Under the pieces are notes generated by a model that worked only from the letters and a program-made list of their open reading frames with translations, did no database searches and was not told the DNA's origin. This document shows, piece by piece, positions 59,019 to 64,000 of a stretch of 64,000 bases of DNA; position 1 is the stretch's first letter, and each line of letters opens with the position of its first letter. Origin of the DNA: CAJXVY01 sp031580995 (GTDB lineage: Bacteria > Actinomycetota > Actinomycetes > Actinomycetales > Microbacteriaceae). The position numbers were made by a program, and so were the translations under genes. The stretch spans positions 62,001 to 126,000 of the forward strand of contig JAVLCC010000001.1 of assembly GCA_031580995.1 (NCBI GenBank). Direction: 5' to 3'.

Positions 59019-59505
59019 TACCGACAAACTGGAGCAGCGAGCAAGAAATGTTCTGCTCTTCCAACTCTCGAAATCTCCAAAGTCTTCAAAAGAGCTTTCT
59101 GAGATTCTCGCAAAAAGAGAAATACCCGAGGAAATTGCGCAGCCGGTAATAGAGAGATTTATAGAGGTTGGTCTGATTGACGATTTATCTGTCGCCCAAT
59201 CATTAGTCAATCACCGAAGAGGGCAATTCAAATCCAAGCGCACCATTGCCTACGAGCTTAGGAAAAAAGGCCTTGCGGAGAATCTAATTGCCGAGGCAAC
59301 AGACGAACTAGAGGATTCAGATCAAGAAATTGCCAATCAAGCGGCGGTGAAAAGAATCCGTGCTCTGAGAAATTTAGAAGAGCAAGTCATCCGCAGAAGG
59401 CTCATGGGATTTCTGCAAAGAAGAGGTTTTAGCGGTGAGATTTCGTCCAGGGCTGTCGGGTTTGCTTTCGATGGCCTAAAATTGGGCGACAATGAGCACT
59501 CTTAG
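58996..59505 (+). CDS. recX: Regulatory protein RecX
   Basis: RecX inhibits and tunes RecA filaments. The 169-residue, helix-rich, basic protein matches Rec[36 protein letters not shown], then [19 protein letters not shown] and the tandem three-helix repeats. It begins inside the end of recA, so the two are translated together, keeping inhibitor and recombinase in fixed ratio. The tail overlaps miaB by 14 nt. Confidence 0.93.
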   Translation: MKSPKLASTDKLEQRARNVLLFQLSKSPKSSKELSEILAKREIPEEIAQPVIERFIEVGLIDDLSVAQSLVNHRRGQFKSKRTIAYELRKKGLAENLIAEATDELEDSDQEIANQAAVKRIRALRNLEEQVIRRRLMGFLQRRGFSGEISSRAVGFAFDGLKLGDNEHS

Positions 59506-60946
59506 TTACCAAGTACGCACCTACGGGTGTCAGATGAACGTTCACGACTCCGAGCGCATTGCTGGATTGCTGGAAGATGCGGGCTATGTAGAGAGTCAAG
59601 GCGAAGATGCGGACATAGTCGTTTTCAACACTTGTGCGGTTAGAGAAAACGCTGACAACAGGCTTTATGGGGTTTTGGGGCAACTGGCACCAAAGAAAAA
59701 AGAAAATCCGAATATGCAGATTGCCGTTGGCGGATGCTTAGCGCAAAAAGATCAACACACGATAGTTGAAAAAGCTCCTTGGGTAGATGTTGTTTTTGGA
59801 ACTCACAATATGGGTTCGCTACCTGCGCTACTAAACAGGGCGAAGCACAACCAGCAAGCAGAAGTTGAGATTTTAGAGGCCCTTGAAGTTTTCCCTTCCA
59901 CTTTGCCGACTAAGAGAGACAACACCTATTCGGGCTGGGTTTCTATTTCGGTGGGATGCAACAACACTTGCACATTCTGCATTGTTCCCTCACTTAGAGG
60001 GAAAGAAAAAGACAGACGACCCGGCGAAGTGCTAGGTGAGGTTGACGCATTGGTTCAAGATGGTGCCATAGAGGTCACTCTGCTTGGTCAGAATGTAAAT
60101 ACCTATGGAGTGGAATTTGGAGATCGACAGGCCTTTGGAAAGCTTTTGAGGGCCTGCGGAGACATTGAGGGACTGGAGCGCGTTCGCTTCACATCACCAC
60201 ACCCAGCAGCATTCACAGACGACGTTATTTGGGCGATGGCCGAGACTGAAAATGTTATGCCCCAATTGCACATGCCCTTGCAAAGTGGCAGTGACAAAGT
60301 CTTGAAAGACATGAAGCGAAGTTATCGAAGTAAAAAATACCTCGGCATCATAGAAAGAGTTCGTGAAGCTATGCCAGATGCGGCAATCACAACGGACATC
60401 ATCGTTGGATTCCCCGGTGAAACTGAAGAGGATTTTCAAGCCACCATGGATGTGGTCAAACAGGCAAGGTTTGCAAGTGCCTACACCTTCCAATATTCAA
60501 AACGGCCTGGCACCCCAGCAGCCGAGATGGAAGGTCAACTGCCAAAAGAAGTTGTGCAGGAACGCTACGAGAGATTATTGGCACTAGTGAATTCTGTGGC
60601 TGAGGAAGAAAACAAATTGCAGATTGGAAAAACCGTTGAGGTTTTGGTTGCAAATGGCGAGGGTAGAAAAGACGGAGCAACCGCAAGGATGAGCGGTAGA
60701 GCAAAAGATAACCGCTTGGTTCACTTCACGGTCCCTGAAAATGCTCCAAGACCAAGACCCGGGGATGTAGTCACTGTTGACGTCACTGCCAGCGCCCCAC
60801 ATTTTTTGTTGGCAGATTCCGATAACTACAGTCTCCGCAGAACAATCGCGGGAGATGCCTGGGATCGGTCTCAGGCTGAGAGCTGTGCTGTGGGTGAGCC
60901 AGGTTCAGTCTCTCTCGGCATGCCCAGCTTGCCAATCCGTGGCTGA
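59492..60946 (+). CDS. miaB: tRNA-2-methylthio-N6-dimethylallyladenosine synthase
   Basis: MiaB is a radical-SAM methylthiotransferase acting on i6A37 in tRNA. The 484 residues have an N-terminal UPF0004 domain with three cluster cysteines ([22 protein letters not shown]), the radical-SAM C-x3-C-x2-C in GCNNTCTFC, and a C-terminal TRAM domain that binds tRNA. It shares its 3' end with miaA, whose product makes its substrate i6A37. Confidence 0.95.
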   Translation: MSTLSYQVRTYGCQMNVHDSERIAGLLEDAGYVESQGEDADIVVFNTCAVRENADNRLYGVLGQLAPKKKENPNMQIAVGGCLAQKDQHTIVEKAPWVDVVFGTHNMGSLPALLNRAKHNQQAEVEILEALEVFPSTLPTKRDNTYSGWVSISVGCNNTCTFCIVPSLRGKEKDRRPGEVLGEVDALVQDGAIEVTLLGQNVNTYGVEFGDRQAFGKLLRACGDIEGLERVRFTSPHPAAFTDDVIWAMAETENVMPQLHMPLQSGSDKVLKDMKRSYRSKKYLGIIERVREAMPDAAITTDIIVGFPGETEEDFQATMDVVKQARFASAYTFQYSKRPGTPAAEMEGQLPKEVVQERYERLLALVNSVAEEENKLQIGKTVEVLVANGEGRKDGATARMSGRAKDNRLVHFTVPENAPRPRPGDVVTVDVTASAPHFLLADSDNYSLRRTIAGDAWDRSQAESCAVGEPGSVSLGMPSLPIRG

Positions 60947-61838
60947 GTTTATTGTCATCCTGGGGCCAACAGCCTCAGGGAAGTCTGGCCTATCCCTTGA
61001 GTTGGCAAGCGAGCTTCAAAAGCGTGGTTATTCACCCGAGATAGTGAATGCTGATTCCATGCAGTTGTATAAAGACATGGATATTGCAACTGCCAAGCTG
61101 AGTGTTATGGAGCGAGAACAATTCCCGCACCACATGTTTGACATCTCCGATCCGGAAGATGAAATCACAGTTGTCCAGTATCAAAAAAAGGCACGAGAAG
61201 TAATTGAAGAGATTCTGAATCGAGGTGGATTCCCCATTCTGGTGGGTGGCTCAATGCTTTATCTTCAATCAGTTGTTTATGAGATGGATTTTGCTCCAAC
61301 AGATGAGCAGATACGTCAAAAACTTGAATCTGAGTTGGAATCCCAAGGGGCGGGGGCGATGCTAGCAAGGCTTAGGGAGGTCGACTCTGAATCAGCGGAG
61401 AGACTCAGTGTGGGGGATGCAAGAAGAATCATCCGAGCTTTGGAGTTGTATCAACTTAGAGGCAGGGGATTGGATGAATTCAATAAAAAGCCAGCCTTTT
61501 GGAAAGATTGCATGATTTTTGGTTTAGATGTCGAAAGAGCGTTGTTGCGAGAGAGGATCAATGCTCGAGTTGAGCAAATGTGGGATTCGGGATTGGTTGA
61601 GGAGACAAAACTTCTTCGAGACAGGTTGAGCACCACTGCCAAGGCCGCTATTGGTTATCAGCAGGTAGAAATGTTTATCGACGGTGAGATAACTAAACAG
61701 CAGGCAATAGAGCAAATTCAGCTTTCCACCTCAAGATATGCCAAAAAACAAATGACCTGGTTTAGACGAGACGAGAATATCCACTGGTTGACGTCTTCTG
61801 AAGCGTTAGTTGAAATTTTGGACAGGGCTAGGCTGTAA
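60939..61838 (+). CDS. miaA: tRNA dimethylallyltransferase
   Basis: MiaA adds a dimethylallyl group to A37 of tRNAs reading UNN codons. The 299 residues contain the P-loop [12 protein letters not shown], the catalytic [24 protein letters not shown] and [11 protein letters not shown]. The GTG at 60939 overlaps miaB by 8 nt and puts the P-loop at the usual distance from the N-terminus; earlier in-frame starts within miaB add unrelated residues. Confidence 0.94.
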   Translation: MAEFIVILGPTASGKSGLSLELASELQKRGYSPEIVNADSMQLYKDMDIATAKLSVMEREQFPHHMFDISDPEDEITVVQYQKKAREVIEEILNRGGFPILVGGSMLYLQSVVYEMDFAPTDEQIRQKLESELESQGAGAMLARLREVDSESAERLSVGDARRIIRALELYQLRGRGLDEFNKKPAFWKDCMIFGLDVERALLRERINARVEQMWDSGLVEETKLLRDRLSTTAKAAIGYQQVEMFIDGEITKQQAIEQIQLSTSRYAKKQMTWFRRDENIHWLTSSEALVEILDRARL

Positions 61839-61840
61839 AA

Positions 61841-62710
61841 ATGGAAATTGAGTTCACCAAAGGTCACGGCACCGGCAATGATTTTGTGCTGATTGAAAAT
61901 TTCGACAACGATCTCGAACTATCTGAGGAACAAATCAAGTTTCTATGCGACAGACACTTTGGTGTTGGCGCAAATGGAGTGATCTTTGTCGTCCGCACGG
62001 AGAAAAGTGAGGTTTCTGAACTTCAGCAGGAGGAGCCCGCTTGTGAGTGGTTCATGGATTACCGCAATGCTGACGGTTCTAAAGCAGAGATGTGCGGAAA
62101 CGGAATACGAGTTTTCGCCCGCTACCTAATCGAGAAAAACTTGGCCAGCATTCAACCGGGAGCGACATTGCCAATTGCTACGCGCGATGGCATCAAAGAT
62201 GTAACAGAGGCTGCAACCGGTTTCGCGGTTGACCTTGGTTTATTTCGAATCTCTGATCACCAACTCGAAATTCAAGCCAAAGGACTGGATATAGCTCGAC
62301 CAGCTTTGGAGGTTGACATGGGTAACCCACACGCCGTTGTGGCAGTGTCAAGTTTGGAGCAGCTAAGAGATTTGGAACTAAATTCAAAACCATCCGAAAA
62401 TCAAGCTAGACCCGAGGGGTTGAATTACGAATTCGTAGTGCCAGCGGAACCTTTGATTGATTCAGGTGTTGGAAGAATTGAAATGCGGGTTTACGAGCGA
62501 GGCGTTGGCGAGACCTTGAGTTGCGGGACAGGCGTTGCTGCCGCAGCTTTGGCGGTCAGGTCTTGGTCTGGACTGGCTCAAGATCACTGGCAGGTAAGAG
62601 TTCCAGGGGGATTGCTGGGAGTAAGGGTTTTTCCAAGTGAAAACGGAGAGAGAGTTGGGCTTAGTGGGCCCGCAGAGTTGGTCTTCAGCGGAAGAATTAA
62701 CCTTTTGTAA
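61841..62710 (+). CDS. dapF: Diaminopimelate epimerase
   Basis: DapF converts LL- to meso-diaminopimelate, the form used in peptidoglycan and by LysA. The two catalytic cysteines are in AEMCGNGIR and LSCGTGVAAAA; the N-terminus has KGHGTGNDFVLIENF. At 289 residues length is normal. It starts 2 nt after miaA and its end overlaps the convergent methyltransferase gene by 14 nt. Confidence 0.95.
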   Translation: MEIEFTKGHGTGNDFVLIENFDNDLELSEEQIKFLCDRHFGVGANGVIFVVRTEKSEVSELQQEEPACEWFMDYRNADGSKAEMCGNGIRVFARYLIEKNLASIQPGATLPIATRDGIKDVTEAATGFAVDLGLFRISDHQLEIQAKGLDIARPALEVDMGNPHAVVAVSSLEQLRDLELNSKPSENQARPEGLNYEFVVPAEPLIDSGVGRIEMRVYERGVGETLSCGTGVAAAALAVRSWSGLAQDHWQVRVPGGLLGVRVFPSENGERVGLSGPAELVFSGRINLL

Positions 62711-63296
62711 CCCTAAACACGCGAAATCCTTTGCTGTTGTCAATCCTCTGCACCGTGAGACCCTGATCTTGCTCTAACCACCTAGCCAATGAGTCTGAGC
62801 CAAGGTGTTTTTGCACCACCAAAAACGCTTCTCCGCCTGGCTTTAGTTTGCTGAATGCTTCAACTAGCAATTTATGCAGTGCTACCTTGCCAATTCGTAT
62901 GGGTGGATTTGACCATATCTGATCAACTGAATCGCTGGGAACTTCTTCAAGGGCAACGGTTTGCATGTTTTGGATTTCAAGTGACTTCTTGTTTTTTTCA
63001 ATTAACTCCAAAGCTCTGGAGTTCACCTCAACGGCCAGAACATTCAATTCAGGATTGGCTAGAGCCAATTCGATGGATATGCTTCCCCAGCCTGCACCCA
63101 AGTCCATTACTGTCCCCTCCTGGGGAGAGAGAGCAGAGTGCTTGAGAAGAATCTGGGTGCCCTTATCGATTCCAGCAGAGCTAAAAACGCCTGAGTCGGT
63201 GACCACTTTGACTGTTCTTTCAGCCAGCTGAACTTCAATCGATTTCTCCTTTGAAGGAGTCTGCGGGTTTGCATCGAAATAGTGGTTATCGCTCAC
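62697..63296 (-). CDS. RsmC-like 16S rRNA (guanine-N2)-methyltransferase family protein
   Basis: A class I SAM-dependent methyltransferase with the SAM-binding MDLGAGWGSISIELA and the NPPIRIGK motif of the RsmC/RlmG type, which methylates guanine at the N2 position in 16S rRNA. I set the start at the GTG at 63296 (199 residues, SDNHYFDANPQTPS): a TATTGT box lies 6 nt upstream with no Shine-Dalgarno, and the N-terminus fits relatives. The in-frame ATG at 63323 would lie upstream of that promoter. The exact target base is inferred. Confidence 0.85.
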   Translation of the reverse strand: MSDNHYFDANPQTPSKEKSIEVQLAERTVKVVTDSGVFSSAGIDKGTQILLKHSALSPQEGTVMDLGAGWGSISIELALANPELNVLAVEVNSRALELIEKNKKSLEIQNMQTVALEEVPSDSVDQIWSNPPIRIGKVALHKLLVEAFSKLKPGGEAFLVVQKHLGSDSLARWLEQDQGLTVQRIDNSKGFRVFRVTKG

Positions 63297-63302
63297 AGCC
63301 AA

Positions 63303-63308
63303 ACAATA
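63303..63308 (-). promoter_or_regulatory. -10 element of the RsmC-like gene (leaderless type)
   Basis: TATTGT on the minus strand, 6 nt (TTGGCT) before the GTG. It lies in the 42-bp divergent gap shared with hflX. Confidence 0.5.
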
Positions 63309-63324
63309 TTCTAAAAATTTCACC

Positions 63325-63330
63325 TAAAGT
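63325..63330 (+). promoter_or_regulatory. -10 element of hflX (leaderless or near-leaderless type)
   Basis: TAAAGT, 8 nt before the hflX ATG. It predicts a transcript with at most one or two nucleotides ahead of the start codon. Confidence 0.45.
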
Positions 63331-63338
63331 ACATTCAA

Positions 63339-64000
63339 ATGACTGATTCCGAAGATTTTGTCCTCTATCAAAATTCCTATGACGGCCAACAGCTAGACCT
63401 TGAAGAGCGCAGTGCCCTTCGTCGCGTTGCCGGAATTTCCACCGAACTTGAAGACATCACTGAAGTTGAATACCGGCAATTGCGCCTTGAGCGGGTTGTG
63501 CTGATTGGGGTTTGGAATGAGGGAACTCTGAAAGAGGCAACTGACTCACTAAAAGAGTTGGCCGCTTTGGCTGAGACTGCCGGCGCTCAGGTGTTGGATG
63601 GTTTGTTACAAAGAAGAGAAAACCCTGATCCTGCGACCTATGTTGGAAAAGGTAAAGCTCAGGAGCTTAAGGATGTAGTGCGTGAAGTAGGCGCCGATAC
63701 GGTCATTGCCAACAGTGAGCTGGCTCCCTCGCAAAGACGCTCTTTGGAGGATGTCGTGAAGGTGAAGGTTATTGATAGGACCGCAATCATCTTGGATATT
63801 TTTGCTCAGCATGCAAAAAGCCGTGAGGGTAAAGCTCAGGTGGAGCTAGCGCAGCTTGAATATTTACTTCCCAGGCTTAGAGGTTGGGGAGATTCAATGT
63901 CCAGGCAGGCTGGTGGACAGGCTGCTGGAGGTGTTGGAATCGGTTCCAGAGGTCCCGGTGAGACAAAGATCGAGCTGGATAGGCGTCGAATCAATTCTCG
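63339..64000 (+). CDS. hflX: GTPase HflX, N-terminal part (3' end outside window)
   Basis: HflX is a ribosome-associated GTPase that splits stalled or heat-damaged ribosomes. The visible 220 residues are the N-terminal HflX domain: PDPATYVGKGKAQELKDVV, NSELAPSQRRSLEDVVKVKVIDRTAIILDIFAQHA, the helical coiled-coil KAQVELAQLEYLLPRL and the glycine-rich loop ending in RGPGETKIELDRRRI. The G domain lies beyond the edge. The ATG follows a TAAAGT box by 8 nt. dapF-hflX linkage is common in actinobacteria; here an opposite-strand methyltransferase gene is inserted between them. Confidence 0.93.
   Translation, partial: MTDSEDFVLYQNSYDGQQLDLEERSALRRVAGISTELEDITEVEYRQLRLERVVLIGVWNEGTLKEATDSLKELAALAETAGAQVLDGLLQRRENPDPATYVGKGKAQELKDVVREVGADTVIANSELAPSQRRSLEDVVKVKVIDRTAIILDIFAQHAKSREGKAQVELAQLEYLLPRLRGWGDSMSRQAGGQAAGGVGIGSRGPGETKIELDRRRINS

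Overview
The window is a gene-dense, almost purely housekeeping stretch of an actinobacterial chromosome with roughly balanced base composition (low GC for the phylum, judged by eye). Gene content and order (pncB-murI-rph-rdgB; argS-lysA-hom-thrC-thrB-rho-prfA-prmC-atp operon; dxr-rseP-ispG-proS-nusA-infB-rbfA-truB-ribF-rpsO-pnp; dapB-thyX-dapA-rnj-ftsK-pgsA-cinA-HTH-recA-recX-miaB-miaA-dapF-hflX), the DUF3039 and DUF3046 proteins, ThyX and a very short ATP synthase epsilon subunit point to a Microbacteriaceae-like organism. Compactness and moderate GC suggest a small-genome freshwater or marine lineage such as the Luna/Rhodoluna/Aquiluna group. This assignment is an inference from gene content, not from a marker-gene search.

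Layout. 1-4150: end of an HtrA-type protease, DUF3039 protein, pncB (minus), then murI-rph-rdgB. 4137-4208: tRNA-Arg(CCG) on the minus strand, divergent from argS. 4274-16354: argS, lysine/threonine genes, rho, prfA, prmC, threonylcarbamoyl-AMP synthase, a WecA/TagO-type transferase and an AtpI-like protein. 16448-23914: the full F1Fo ATP synthase operon atpBEFHAGDC plus yaaA. 23920-27201 (minus): an ECF sigma factor with a membrane-anchored partner, then an Lrp regulator with two alkylation-repair genes. 27302-28309: a small FtsK-like ATPase. 28211-30727 (minus): ald and gabT. 30804-46980: isoprenoid (dxr, ispG), S2P protease, proS, nusA, infB, rbfA, truB, ribF, three uncharacterised membrane proteins, DUF805, rpsO and pnp. 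46981-64000: M16 peptidase, dapB, TPR-like protein, a DUF4395/thioredoxin pair (minus), thyX, dapA, RNase J, ftsK, pgsA, cinA, ClgR-like regulator, DUF3046, recA-recX, miaB-miaA, dapF, an RsmC-like methyltransferase (minus) and the start of hflX.

How the genes work together. lysA, dapA, dapB and dapF supply diaminopimelate/lysine; hom, thrC and thrB make threonine; murI and the WecA-like enzyme feed the cell wall; dxr and ispG belong to the MEP isoprenoid pathway. Most other genes serve translation, transcription, RNA decay, energy and DNA repair. No insertion sequence, prophage, CRISPR array or cluster of foreign-looking genes was seen, and no gap longer than about 235 bases lacks a gene.

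The main signals beyond routine annotation are: (i) a repeated architecture in which a TANNNT -10 box sits 6-8 nt before the start codon of twelve genes, implying many leaderless mRNAs and fixing several start codons; (ii) atpB, which seems to begin at a CTG codon; (iii) highly structured 5' leaders before infB and pnp; (iv) a secreted or anchored protein of unknown function with a 26-residue tandem repeat; (v) a small stand-alone FtsK-like motor; and (vi) tail-to-tail overlap or near-contact of every convergent gene pair.
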